From the NCBI RefSeq assembly GCF_016907655.1, contig NZ_JAFBCL010000001.1, positions 5,428,001-5,492,000 on the forward strand: DNA of 64,000 bases. Reading direction: 5' to 3'. The position numbers were made by a program, and so were the translations under genes. The notes beneath the pieces are model-generated. The model saw only the letters and a program-made list of their open reading frames with translations, was not told the DNA's origin and did not search any database. Shown here in pieces: positions 43,014-51,193 of the stretch. The DNA is from Saccharothrix algeriensis (GTDB lineage: Bacteria; Actinomycetota; Actinomycetes; Mycobacteriales; Pseudonocardiaceae). Within the stretch, counting starts at the first letter, position 1, and each line of letters opens with the position of its first letter.

Positions 43014-43925
43014 ATGGCGGTCGAACCGGTCGCGCGCACGGCGCACCAGATGGCCGCGGGCGCCCTCGGCTGGCTGCACCGCAACCGGGCGCTGGGCGCC
43101 TTCCCCGACGGCGCGACCGCCGACCTGGACGACCCGGACAGCGTCTACAAGCCGCTGTGCGAGTCGGCGATGGCGGCGTCGCTGGTGCTGCGCGAGGGCG
43201 TCGCCGGCAGCACCCAGCTCGACCGCGCCCGGGAGCTGCTGGACTTCAGCTGGGACCAGCTGCGCCGCGGCGACCTGCTCTACGAGCGGCAGTTGCGGCA
43301 CACGCTGCTGACCGACCCGCTGGAGACCTACTCCCTGTTCGCCCGCGCGGGCCTGCGGCACCCGGCGCTGGAGGAGGTGCTGGCGCACACCTCGGCCGCC
43401 GACGCCCTGGCCGAGGTGGTGCCCAACCGGCGGCTGGCCGTGGCCAACGCGCACCGCGCCGTCGGCATCCCGCGCGACGACGACTGGGACGGCCTGCTCC
43501 GCGCCACGTGGCTGGGCCGCACGCCGCCGCCGTGGGCGATCGACTGGCACACCGCCTACTGCGCCACGCACACCGTCTTCCACCTCACCGACTGGGGCGC
43601 GCGCCCGGTCGGCCTCCCGCCGCACGTCGCCGACTACCTGGCCACCTGGCTGCCGGTGTGGGTCGAGGTGTGGGCCGAGGCCCGGCAGTGGGACCTGGTC
43701 GGCGAGCTGCTCGTGGTCGGCGCGTGCCTGCCCGAGCCGCGCGTCGACGCGGCCGAGTGGGCGGCGTTCGCCGCCGTGCAGCAGCCCGACGGGCTGGTGC
43801 CCCGCGACGGCGAGCCGGTCGCCGAGGACCCGGCCGCGCGGTTCGCCGACCACCAGCACACCGCCGTGGTCGCCGTGGTCGCGGGGACGGTGGCGCTGTC
43901 CCGGCTGCTCGGGTCCCGCCCGTGA
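43014..43925 (+). CDS. DUF6895-like protein, 303 aa
   Basis: Predicted all-helical cytosolic protein resembling the family catalogued as DUF6895: TAHQMAAGALGWLHRNRALGAF, the well-conserved DSVYKPLCESAMAASLVLREG, RARELLDFSWDQLRRGDLLYERQL, and DWHTAYCATHTVFHLTDWGARP with paired His/Cys residues that could bind metal. No function is established for the family to my knowledge. The ATG has AAGGAAG upstream, and its last base region overlaps a TGA of an Arg/Pro-rich frame. The stop overlaps the next GTG (GTGA), indicating coupling to the serine hydrolase. Confidence 0.75.
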   Translation: MAVEPVARTAHQMAAGALGWLHRNRALGAFPDGATADLDDPDSVYKPLCESAMAASLVLREGVAGSTQLDRARELLDFSWDQLRRGDLLYERQLRHTLLTDPLETYSLFARAGLRHPALEEVLAHTSAADALAEVVPNRRLAVANAHRAVGIPRDDDWDGLLRATWLGRTPPPWAIDWHTAYCATHTVFHLTDWGARPVGLPPHVADYLATWLPVWVEVWAEARQWDLVGELLVVGACLPEPRVDAAEWAAFAAVQQPDGLVPRDGEPVAEDPAARFADHQHTAVVAVVAGTVALSRLLGSRP

Positions 43926-44890
43926 GCGCGACCGACTTCGGCACGCTGCTGGCGGCGGGTCCGGGCGTGGCCGTGGCCATCCGCCGCCCCGACGGCGACG
44001 TGCTGCTGGTGGAGGGCGCCGCCGCGCCCGGCGCGCCGGTCGACGCGGCCACGCGGTTCGAGATCGGGTCGCTGACCAAGGTGTTCACCGCGCTGCTGCT
44101 GGCCGAGATGGCGCAGCGCGGCGAGGTGCACCACGACGACCCGGCGGACCGCTACCTCGGCACGCGCCTGGGGCCGGGCGTCACCCTGGAACGGCTGGCC
44201 ACGCACACCGCCGGCCTGCCCCGGCTGCCGCCCGGCCTGCTGCGGGCCGCGCTGCCGGCGTGGCGCACCAACCCCTACCGCGCCTTCGGGCCCGCCGAGC
44301 TGGCCGCCGCGCTGCGCCGGACCCGCCCCGACGGCCACCGCGTGCGGTACTCGAACTTCGGCGTCGCCGCGCTGGGCGTGGCGCTCGCGCGCGCCGCCGG
44401 CCGGCCGTTCGAGGAGCTGCTCGCCGAGCGCGTGACCCGCCCGCTGGGCCTGTTCGACACCGGGTTCGCCCCCGCGCCGCAGGCGGTCGGGCACCTGCGC
44501 GGCCGACCCCGCCCGCCCTGGGAGATGCCCGGCCTGCCCGCCGCAGGCGCCCTGCGCTCGTCGGCGCGCGACCTGCTGGCCCTGCTCACCGCGCTGATCG
44601 ACCGGCGGCCCGAGCCGCTGGCGCCGGCGCTGACCGACGTGGTCACGCCCCGCGTGGCCACGCCCGGCGGCGACCGCCTGTGCCTGGTGTGGAACCTGCG
44701 CCGCCGCCCCGACCACGACCTGGTGTTCCACGGCGGCGCGACGCGCGGGTTCACCGCGTTCGCCGGGTTCAGCCCGCAGCGCCGCACCGCCCTGGTGGCC
44801 CTGGCCAACTCGGGGCCGACGTTGCGCTCGCCGTTCCTGCAGCGCTCCTACGAGGCGCTGCGCGGCCTGGCCGACCTGCCGGTGGGCTGA
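43922..44890 (+). CDS. Serine hydrolase, beta-lactamase/PBP4-like
   Basis: Cytosolic class C-type serine hydrolase of 322 residues. IGSLTKVFTALLLAEM gives the SxxK active site, RYSNFGVAALGVALA the Tyr-x-Asn motif, and FHGGATRGFTAF the HxG in place of KTG. There is no signal peptide, so it acts inside the cell. That argues against peptidoglycan or beta-lactam substrates and for a small-molecule or peptide substrate. Homologous folds include EstB esterases, D-aminopeptidases and PBP-type peptide cyclases. It is last in the operon headed by the 59-aa peptide; the GTG at 43922 overlaps the upstream stop. Confidence 0.88.
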   Translation: MSATDFGTLLAAGPGVAVAIRRPDGDVLLVEGAAAPGAPVDAATRFEIGSLTKVFTALLLAEMAQRGEVHHDDPADRYLGTRLGPGVTLERLATHTAGLPRLPPGLLRAALPAWRTNPYRAFGPAELAAALRRTRPDGHRVRYSNFGVAALGVALARAAGRPFEELLAERVTRPLGLFDTGFAPAPQAVGHLRGRPRPPWEMPGLPAAGALRSSARDLLALLTALIDRRPEPLAPALTDVVTPRVATPGGDRLCLVWNLRRRPDHDLVFHGGATRGFTAFAGFSPQRRTALVALANSGPTLRSPFLQRSYEALRGLADLPVG

Positions 44891-44927
44891 AAGGGCCCCG
44901 GCGGCCCACCGCCGCCCAGGGGGGCCG

Positions 44928-45146
44928 TCACGTCGGTGCGGCCACCAGCAGGCCGACGCCGACCACGATCGACACCGCGCACGCGGACGCCGCCCAGGGG
45001 GTCGCCCGCCGCCAGGCGGCGATGCGGCGGGTGTCGCGCGGGCAGAGCGGTTCGGCGGCCGACAGCCGGCACGCGAAGGCGAACACGCCGAGCCCGACCA
45101 GCACGGTCAGCCCGATGCCGGTGAGGGCGGAGCCGAGCCCGGTCAC
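44928..45146 (-). CDS. Two-helix membrane protein, 72 aa
   Basis: Unrecognised small membrane protein: a first hydrophobic helix (ALTGIGLTVLVGLGVFAFAC), a Cys/Arg/Pro-containing loop (RLSAAEPLCPRDTRRIAAWRR) and a second helix (SACAVSIVVGVGLLVAA). The GTG at 45146 overlaps the stop of the SARP gene by 4 bases, so it is translated from the SARP message. It may tether or modulate the regulator, or serve an unrelated membrane role. Confidence 0.6.
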   Translation of the reverse strand: MTGLGSALTGIGLTVLVGLGVFAFACRLSAAEPLCPRDTRRIAAWRRATPWAASACAVSIVVGVGLLVAAPT

Positions 45147-45856
45147 GGGTGGCGGCCCAGCAGCGGGCCGACCAGGCGGTGGATCTCCGGGGACGGGTCG
45201 AGCCCCAGCTCGGCCCGCAGCCGGTGGCGGTAGCAGGTGTACTGCCGCACGGCCAGGGCCGGGTTGCCGTCCGCGAGGTGCAGCTCGACCAGCGCGCGGT
45301 GGGCGCTCTCGCGCAGCGGGTCGCTGTGCACGGCCGCCAGCGCCGCCTGGTGGGCGCGGGGGCGGTCGCCGGTCGAGCGGAAGCGCCTGCTCAGCGTCTC
45401 CAGGGCGCGCAGGCGGGTCTCGCGCCACCAGTCCTGCTCGGCGGTCAGCCACGGCTCGTCCCAGTCCGGCAGGAGGTCGGCCATCAGCAGCGTGAGGGCG
45501 TGGGCGTCGGGCACGCGGTCGGACGCGGCGGAGATCGACGTCGCCGCCCGCCGCCCGAGGTGCAGGTCCACCTCGACGCCGGGCCGCAGCCGCAACCGGT
45601 CTTCGGTGGACTCGACCAGCGGCCCGGTGGGCTTGGCCAGCCGCCACAGGGTGGACCGCAGGCACGCCGCCGCCCGCCGGGCCGGGGCCTCCGGCCACAG
45701 CACGCCCGCCGCCGTCGTCCGGTTCACCGGCGACTCGCGGATCGCCAGCAGCGCCAGCAGCCTTCTCGCGGCGGGTATGACGTGCAGCCGGCCGTCGTCC
45801 ACACCGAACCCGTCGAGCAGTCGGAGCGTGCGGTGCTGGGTCGGGGTGTCGGTCAT
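45143..45856 (-). CDS. BTAD-domain transcriptional regulator (SARP-like)
   Basis: Activator of 237 residues. The N-terminal winged-helix region (LRLLDGFGVDDGRLHVIPAARRLLALLAIRESPVNRTTAAGVLWPE, about residues 10-55) is followed by a bacterial transcriptional-activation (BTAD) domain: VDLHLGRRAATSI, LLMADLLPDWDEPWLTAEQDWWRETRLRALETLS and AVRQYTCYRHRLRAELGLDPSPE. SARP proteins drive secondary-metabolite or stress genes through 11-bp-spaced direct repeats. Two such repeats lie in the divergent promoter of the manganese catalase gene. It is coupled to a small membrane protein downstream. Confidence 0.88.
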   Translation of the reverse strand: MTDTPTQHRTLRLLDGFGVDDGRLHVIPAARRLLALLAIRESPVNRTTAAGVLWPEAPARRAAACLRSTLWRLAKPTGPLVESTEDRLRLRPGVEVDLHLGRRAATSISAASDRVPDAHALTLLMADLLPDWDEPWLTAEQDWWRETRLRALETLSRRFRSTGDRPRAHQAALAAVHSDPLRESAHRALVELHLADGNPALAVRQYTCYRHRLRAELGLDPSPEIHRLVGPLLGRHP

Positions 45857-45967
45857 GGAGCGCCCCTATCGGTGACGAATGTAGTGCCGCGACGACAGAC
45901 GGGTGCCCTTCGGATACCGGGTGCACACCCGGGCCGGCAAAAATTCCCCCGCCCCCTGGCCAGCGCC

Positions 45968-45987
45968 GGTGACGCGGTGGTGACGCG
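45968..45987. promoter_or_regulatory. Direct repeats at 11-bp spacing upstream of manganese catalase
   Basis: GGTGACGCG at 45968-45976 and again at 45979-45987, one DNA turn apart, with a reverse-oriented CGTCACGCG just after. Spacing fits SARP operators. It lies in the 192-base divergent interval between the SARP and catalase genes. Confidence 0.45.
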
Positions 45988-46048
45988 ACCGCGCGACCGC
46001 CGTCACGCGGCTTTCCTAGCGTCGAAGACCCGCAGCGAGGAGGCGAAG

Positions 46049-46915
46049 ATGTTTCTGCACACCAGCAGGCTGCAGTTCGAGGCGAAGCCCGCCGCGCCGG
46101 ACGCCCTTTACGCCCGCAAGCTCCAGGAGCTGATCGGTGGCGCGTGGGGCGAGATGACGGTCACCATGCAGTACCTGTTCCAAGGCTGGAACTGCCGCAT
46201 CGAGGGCAAGTACAAAGACCTGATCATGGACGTGGCCACGGAGGAGATCGGCCACGTCGAGATGCTGGCCACCATGGTCGCGCGCCTGCTCGAAGGCGCG
46301 CCGTCGGAGGTCACCGCCAAGGCGGTCGCCGACGACCCGGTGGTGGCCGCGGTGATCGGCGGCATGGACCCGCAGCAGGCGATCGTCAGCGGTGGCGGGC
46401 CGACGCTGTCCGACAGCAACGGCGTGCCGTGGAACGGGCGCTTCATCGTCGCCAGCGGCAACCTGATGGCCGACTTCCGGGCCAACGTCGCCGCCGAGGC
46501 GCAGGGCAGGCTCCAGACCGCCCGGCTGTACAACATGACCGACGACCCGGGCGTGCGGGACATGCTCAAGTTCAACCTGGCCCGCGACACCGCCCACCAG
46601 AACATGTGGCTGGCGGCGATCGAGGAGCTGCAGGAGGACGGCCTGGAGGGGCCCATCTCGCCGAGCGCGCTGTTCGACGAGGAGCACCAGGAGCACGCGG
46701 CCACCATCTGGCACAACTCCGACGGCCCGGCCGGCATGGAGGGTCGCTGGGCGTCCGGGCCCACGCCGGACGGGGCGCACGAGTTCTCCTACGTCACCGA
46801 CCCCACACCGCTGGGCGACAAGGCGTCGGCCCCGAAGCCCGACCCGCTGCTCTACGCGACCAGCCCGGAGAACCTCGGCCTGATCGAGAAGGCCATCCGC
46901 AAGCTCACCCCCTGA
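46049..46915 (+). CDS. Manganese catalase
   Basis: Non-haem catalase of 288 residues with the di-manganese ferritin-like core: AWGEMTVTMQYLFQG (first Glu), MDVATEEIGHVEMLATM (Glu-Glu-x-x-His), a second Glu in ANVAAEAQGRLQTARL and His in ARDTAHQNMWLAAIEEL. The family converts hydrogen peroxide to water and oxygen. GAGGAGG six bases before the ATG supports high expression. An Nramp transporter that can supply manganese follows after a hairpin. A divergent SARP gene with 11-bp repeats may control it. Confidence 0.93.
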   Translation: MFLHTSRLQFEAKPAAPDALYARKLQELIGGAWGEMTVTMQYLFQGWNCRIEGKYKDLIMDVATEEIGHVEMLATMVARLLEGAPSEVTAKAVADDPVVAAVIGGMDPQQAIVSGGGPTLSDSNGVPWNGRFIVASGNLMADFRANVAAEAQGRLQTARLYNMTDDPGVRDMLKFNLARDTAHQNMWLAAIEELQEDGLEGPISPSALFDEEHQEHAATIWHNSDGPAGMEGRWASGPTPDGAHEFSYVTDPTPLGDKASAPKPDPLLYATSPENLGLIEKAIRKLTP

Positions 46916-46924
46916 TCACGACCC

Positions 46925-46958
46925 GGCGCGTGCCGCCCGTCCGCGGGCGGCACGCGCC
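46925..46958 (+). terminator. Perfect 15-bp stem with 4-base loop
   Basis: Arms 46925-46939 and 46944-46958, nine bases after the catalase stop and 23 before the transporter start. It may terminate or attenuate, giving unequal expression of the pair. Confidence 0.75.
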
Positions 46959-46981
46959 CCTGCCCGGGAAGGAGCGCTCGG

Positions 46982-48202
46982 ATGGTCGGTCTGCCGGTGG
47001 TGACCCGGCTGCGCTCGGCCGCGGTGGTGATGGGCCCGGCGTTCGTGGTGGCGGTCGCCTACGTCGACCCGGGCAACTTCGCCACCAACATGGCGGGCGG
47101 CGCGAGCCACGGCTACCTGCTGCTGTGGGTGATCGTGAGCGCGAGCCTGCTGGCCATGTTCATCCAGTACCAGTCGGCGAAGCTGGGCGTGGTGACCGGC
47201 CGCAACCTGCCGCAGCTGTGCCGGGAGCGCTACCCGCGCCCGGTCACGGGCCTGCTGTGGGCGCAGGCCGAGCTGGTCGCCATGGCGACCGACCTGGCGG
47301 AGTTCGTCGGCGCGGCGGTGGCGCTGAACCTGCTGTTCGGGGTGCCGCTGCTGCCGGCCGCGCTGATCACCGCCGCGGTGTCGGCCGGCATCCTGGCGCT
47401 CGCGCCGCTGCGCCGCCGCAGGTTCGAGTCGGTGATCATCGGCCTGCTGGCCGTCGTGCTCGGCGGCTTCCTCTACCAGGCGCTGCAGCTCGGCCCGCTC
47501 ACCGGGGCGGCGGCGGGCCTGGTGCCGGGCTTCGCGGGCACGGACAGCGTCCTGCTGGCCACCGGGATGCTCGGCGCGACCGTCATGCCGCACGTCATCT
47601 ACCTGCACTCCGCGCTCACCCAGCAGCACCACGACCCCGACCGGGCGGTGCGGGCGCGCACCCTGCGGGCCAGCCGCGCGGACATCGTCGTGGCGCTGGG
47701 CCTGAGCGGGCTGGTCAACGTGAGCATGCTGGTCGTGGCCGCCGGGGCGTTCCACTCGACCGGTGCGCCGCGGGAGTCGCTGGAGGACATGCACACCGGG
47801 CTGGGCGACCTGCTCGGGCCGGGCGCGGCGCTGGCGTTCGCGCTCGCGCTGCTGGCCTCCGGGCTGGCGGCCTCCAGCGTGGGCACCTACTCGGGCCAGG
47901 TGGTGATGGAGGGCTTCCTGCGCCGGCGGATCCCGCTGGCGCTGCGCCGGCTGCTGACCATGGCGCCGGCGCTGGCCGTCCTGGCCGCCGGGGTGGACCC
48001 GACCAAGGCCCTGGTGCTGAGCCAGGTGGTGCTGTCGTTCGGCATCCCGTTCGCCCTCGTGCCGCTGGTGCTGCTCGGCCGCCGCGCGGACGTGATGGGC
48101 GCGGACGCCAACAGCCGGGCGACGACCTGGTGCGGGGTGGCCGGCGCGGTGGTCATCTCGGCGCTCAACCTGTTCCTGCTGGTGCGCACGATCGCCGGCT
48201 GA
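46982..48202 (+). CDS. mntH: Nramp-family divalent metal transporter
   Basis: Proton-coupled Mn2+/divalent metal importer of 406 residues with about eleven membrane helices. Helix 1 carries VAYVDPGNFATN (the D-P-G-N metal site); helix 6 carries ATVMPHVIYLHSAL with the Met-Pro-His metal ligand. GGAAGGAG precedes the ATG. The preceding catalase needs manganese, so a shared oxidative-stress role is likely. No MntR-like site was identified. Its stop lies seven bases from that of the convergent response regulator, with no hairpin between. Confidence 0.92.
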   Translation: MVGLPVVTRLRSAAVVMGPAFVVAVAYVDPGNFATNMAGGASHGYLLLWVIVSASLLAMFIQYQSAKLGVVTGRNLPQLCRERYPRPVTGLLWAQAELVAMATDLAEFVGAAVALNLLFGVPLLPAALITAAVSAGILALAPLRRRRFESVIIGLLAVVLGGFLYQALQLGPLTGAAAGLVPGFAGTDSVLLATGMLGATVMPHVIYLHSALTQQHHDPDRAVRARTLRASRADIVVALGLSGLVNVSMLVVAAGAFHSTGAPRESLEDMHTGLGDLLGPGAALAFALALLASGLAASSVGTYSGQVVMEGFLRRRIPLALRRLLTMAPALAVLAAGVDPTKALVLSQVVLSFGIPFALVPLVLLGRRADVMGADANSRATTWCGVAGAVVISALNLFLLVRTIAG

Positions 48203-48209
48203 CACGCGG

Positions 48210-48845
48210 TCACCGGTCGACCAGGCCGTGCTCGTAGGCGTAGATCACCACGTGCACCCTGGTGCGCAGGCCCAGCTTCGCCAGGACGTGGGCCACGTGC
48301 GTCTTCACGGTCCCCTCGCCGATGCGGAGCGCGGCGGCGATCTCGGCGTTGGTCAGCCCCCACGCGACGTGGCGCAGCACCTGCCGCTCGCGGTCGGTCA
48401 GCAGGGCCAGCTCCTCGGTGGCCGGCTCGGGGGACAGCCGGGCGAACCGGCCGACCAGCCGCCCGGTGACGCGGGGGTCGACCAGGCCGTGCCCCCGGTG
48501 GACCGCGCGCACGGCCGCGACCAGCAGGTCCGGGTCGCTGTCCTTGAGCAGGAACCCGGCCGCGCCCGCGCGCAGCGCGCCGAACAGGTACTCGTCCAGG
48601 TCGAAGGTCGTCAGCGCGAGCACCCGCGCGGAGCCGGCCAGCGCGCGGATCGCGGAGACGCCGTCCAGCCGGGGCATCCGGAGGTCCATGACCACCACGT
48701 CGGGGCGCTCGCGCAGGGTCCGCGCGACGGCGTCCGCGCCGTCGGCGGCCTCGGCGACGACCGCGACGTCCGGTTCGGCGGACAGCACGACCCGCAGCGC
48801 CTCGCGCACCGGCGCCTGGTCGTCGGCGACCAGCACGGTGATCAC
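48210..48845 (-). CDS. LuxR/NarL-family response regulator
   Basis: Response regulator of 211 residues. The receiver domain (about 1-118) shows ITVLVADDQAPVREALRVVL, phospho-acceptor Asp in VVVMDLRMPRLDG, Thr in ALTTFDLDEYL and Lys in FLLKDS. The C-terminal HTH is LTDRERQVLRHVAWGLTNAEIAAALRIGEGTVKTHVAHVLAKLGLRTR. The GTG at 48845 overlaps the kinase stop, so the pair is translated together. Regulon unknown. Confidence 0.93.
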   Translation of the reverse strand: MITVLVADDQAPVREALRVVLSAEPDVAVVAEAADGADAVARTLRERPDVVVMDLRMPRLDGVSAIRALAGSARVLALTTFDLDEYLFGALRAGAAGFLLKDSDPDLLVAAVRAVHRGHGLVDPRVTGRLVGRFARLSPEPATEELALLTDRERQVLRHVAWGLTNAEIAAALRIGEGTVKTHVAHVLAKLGLRTRVHVVIYAYEHGLVDR

Positions 48846-49768
48846 CGGCGCACCGGCAGCCGGACCTCGACCCGCCACCCGGTCGGCGCGGGTCCGATGT
48901 GGACGGAACCGGCGAGGGCGCCCACCCGCTCCCTGATCCCCTTGAGGCCGTTGCCCTCCTCGGCGGCGGTCCGGCCGGAACCGTTGTCCGCCACCAGGAT
49001 CGCCAGCTGCCCGCGCTCGCGCCGCAGCCGCACCAGGATGTCGGTGGCGTCGGAGTGCCGCACGGCGTTGGTCAGCGCCTCCTGCACGACCCGGTAGGCG
49101 ACGTGCGCGACCACCGGGGGCAACCCGTCCACCGTGCCGCGAGTGGTGATCCGCCTGCCCGGCCCCGAGAGCCGTTCCGCCAGGGCGGAGAGGTCCTCCG
49201 GCGCGCGCAGCTCCCCGACCAGGCCGCGGACCTCGGCCAGTGCCGCGGCCGAGAGGTCGGCGACGGTGGCCAGCGCCCGGTCGGCCGTGTCCGGGACCCG
49301 TTGCGCGGCAACGGCTTGCAACCGGATCGCGGTCAGGTGGTGGCCGACGCTGTCGTGCACGTCGCGGGCCAGCCGCGCGCGGTCCTCCGCGATCGCCAGC
49401 CGGGCGGCCTGCGCGCCGCGCTCCCGCTGCGCCCGGAAGCCGCAGCCCACCGCGACCGGCGCCACGCCCATGACCGCCAGGTCGGTCAGCGGGATCGCCC
49501 CGGTGTCGGACCCGGCCACCGAGGCGAACGCGAACGTCCACCCGAGCGCCCCGACCGGCACCGGCCACAGCGGGCGGCGGTGGTAGGCGGCCAGGCAGAA
49601 CGCCGCCACCGCGACCAACCTGCCCGGCCACCCCGCGCCCAGCCCGGCGCCCGCGGTCGCCGCGAGCGCCGACAGCAGCGCCGCGGTCAGCGGCGCCCGG
49701 CGGACGAACAGCAGCGGCAGGCACACGGCCGCGCTCGCCAACACGATCACCGCGTCAGTCTCCCGGAC
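48842..49768 (-). CDS. Sensor histidine kinase (HisKA_3 type)
   Basis: Membrane kinase of about 308 residues. Four to five hydrophobic helices in the first 130 residues lack a large external loop, indicating an intramembrane or cytosolic sensor. The HisKA_3 box ARDVHDSVGHHLTAIRLQAV contains the phospho-His, and the ATP-binding part has YRVVQEALTNAVRHSDATDI and LVADNGSGRTAAEEGNGLKGIRERV. GTG at 49768 overlaps the end of the upstream hydrolase gene by 14 bases; GTG at 49750, with GGGAG upstream, is an alternative. Partner of the regulator immediately downstream. Confidence 0.88.
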   Translation of the reverse strand, partial: VRETDAVIVLASAAVCLPLLFVRRAPLTAALLSALAATAGAGLGAGWPGRLVAVAAFCLAAYHRRPLWPVPVGALGWTFAFASVAGSDTGAIPLTDLAVMGVAPVAVGCGFRAQRERGAQAARLAIAEDRARLARDVHDSVGHHLTAIRLQAVAAQRVPDTADRALATVADLSAAALAEVRGLVGELRAPEDLSALAERLSGPGRRITTRGTVDGLPPVVAHVAYRVVQEALTNAVRHSDATDILVRLRRERGQLAILVADNGSGRTAAEEGNGLKGIRERVGALAGSVHIGPAPTGWRVEVRLPVRR

Positions 49769-51119
49769 ACGCGGTCCCCGCCGCCGGCAGGACACCGGTG
49801 GCGAAGTAGCGGTTCACGTGCTCGCGCACGCACGGGTTCCCGCTCAAGTACACCGCGTGGCCCGAGGGGACCGAGAGGTACCGGGCGTGCGCCAGCCGCG
49901 ACGCGACGCGCCGGCCGTACGCGGGGGGCGTCACCGGGTCGTGGTCGCCGTTGACCACCAGCGCCCGCACGTCGGCCCGGAACGGGTGCTGCGGGAACGT
50001 GGTCGGGACCGGCAGGCCGGCGCAGTGGTTGGCGATGACCCAGGTCTGCCGCCACCCCACCAGCGGCGCGTCCCGGCGCACCCGCGACTCCAGCTCCCGC
50101 AACCGCCCGAACTCCGACGGGTAGCGGAAGTCGGCGCACAGCACGACCCGCGACAGGTCCGGGTCCCGCGCGCCGGAGTCCACCGCGAACCGCCCGGCGT
50201 CGCCGCCCAGCGCCTCGGCCAGCGCGCGGGCCAGCTCCGCCCAGTCCTGCGGGCCGTCCAGGAACGCCCGGGACACGATCCGGGCCGCGCTGACGGAGCC
50301 GCCCGACGACGTGGGGATCGGCGCGCGCGCGAGGACTTCGGCCCACACCCCGACGACGTCCCGGCCGTGCAGCGCGCACCGGGCGTCCTCGGCGCACCAC
50401 GCGGCCATCCGGTGCAGGTTCCGCTCGTCCGCGGCGGCCCGCTCCCCGACCCAGTCGACCACCGACCGCTCGGTGTGGTCGAAGGCGCTGTCGAGGTAGA
50501 ACCGCCCGACCCGGTGCGGGAAGGACTCGGCGTACGCCTGGCCGAACACCGTGCCGTAGGAGTTGCCGAAGTAGTTCAGCCGCCGCTCGCCGAGCGCCAC
50601 CCGGACGGCCTCCAGGTCCCGGGCGACCTGCCAGGAGTCCAGCTTCCCGGCCAGCGGACCGGCCGCCGCGACGCACCGCGCCCCGAACCCGCGGTTGGCG
50701 GCCCGGTAGCGGTCGAACTCCTCCCGGTCGTCGAAGACCCACTCGGCGCGCTGCGGCGAGGGCGAGGGGCACCGCACGCCGCTGCTCCGGCCGAACCCGC
50801 GCGGGTCGGCCAGCACCACGTCGAACGACCGGGACAGGTCCTCCAGCGCGTCCTTGACGTGCGGCAGGTGGGCGATCTGCTCACCGGGCCCGCCGAGGTT
50901 CACCACCACCGACCCCCGGCGCCGCTCCCGCGCCGGCACCTTGGCGATCCCCAAGGAGATCCGCGCCCCGTCCGGGCGGGCCCAGTCGGCCGGCACGGTC
51001 AGGGACGCGCACCACAGCCCGTCCCCGCACTCCTGGAAACCCGTCCGGGCCGCGGCGGGCGTGACGGTCCCCGCCACCAGCGCCACGGCGGCGACGGCGG
51101 TCGCAGCAGTCCTCCACAT
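49755..51119 (-). CDS. Secreted tripeptidyl-aminopeptidase-like alpha/beta hydrolase
   Basis: Exported S33-type hydrolase of 454 residues. A signal peptide (MWRTAATAVAAVALVAGTVTPAAA) precedes WCASLTVPADWARPDGARISLGIAKV, VVVNLGGPGEQ (oxyanion loop), LADPRGFGRSSG, LNYFGNSYGTVFGQAYAESFP (nucleophile Ser), the catalytic Asp in VNGDHDPVTP and His in VPSGHAVYL. The C-terminal TAP-like domain is present. Such enzymes trim peptides or hydrolyse antibiotic-like amides. Its 3' end overlaps the downstream kinase gene, so the two-component system may be on the same message and report on extracellular peptides (inference). Confidence 0.9.
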   Translation of the reverse strand: MWRTAATAVAAVALVAGTVTPAAARTGFQECGDGLWCASLTVPADWARPDGARISLGIAKVPARERRRGSVVVNLGGPGEQIAHLPHVKDALEDLSRSFDVVLADPRGFGRSSGVRCPSPSPQRAEWVFDDREEFDRYRAANRGFGARCVAAAGPLAGKLDSWQVARDLEAVRVALGERRLNYFGNSYGTVFGQAYAESFPHRVGRFYLDSAFDHTERSVVDWVGERAAADERNLHRMAAWCAEDARCALHGRDVVGVWAEVLARAPIPTSSGGSVSAARIVSRAFLDGPQDWAELARALAEALGGDAGRFAVDSGARDPDLSRVVLCADFRYPSEFGRLRELESRVRRDAPLVGWRQTWVIANHCAGLPVPTTFPQHPFRADVRALVVNGDHDPVTPPAYGRRVASRLAHARYLSVPSGHAVYLSGNPCVREHVNRYFATGVLPAAGTACPGD

Positions 51120-51193
51120 GCCGCCAGCCTGGCCGGTCCCGGCACTCGCCCGCCTCTGCCGCGGGGCATATCTTCGAGGCGCGCCCCGGCGGG

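Noticed and set aside
42841..43014. A 57-codon frame joining the 255-aa gene to the DUF6895-like gene with overlaps at both ends
   Set aside because: The overlaps (GTGA and TGATG) are suggestive, but the product is only Arg/Pro/Ala low-complexity sequence with an internal repeat, and the frame is open far upstream anyway.
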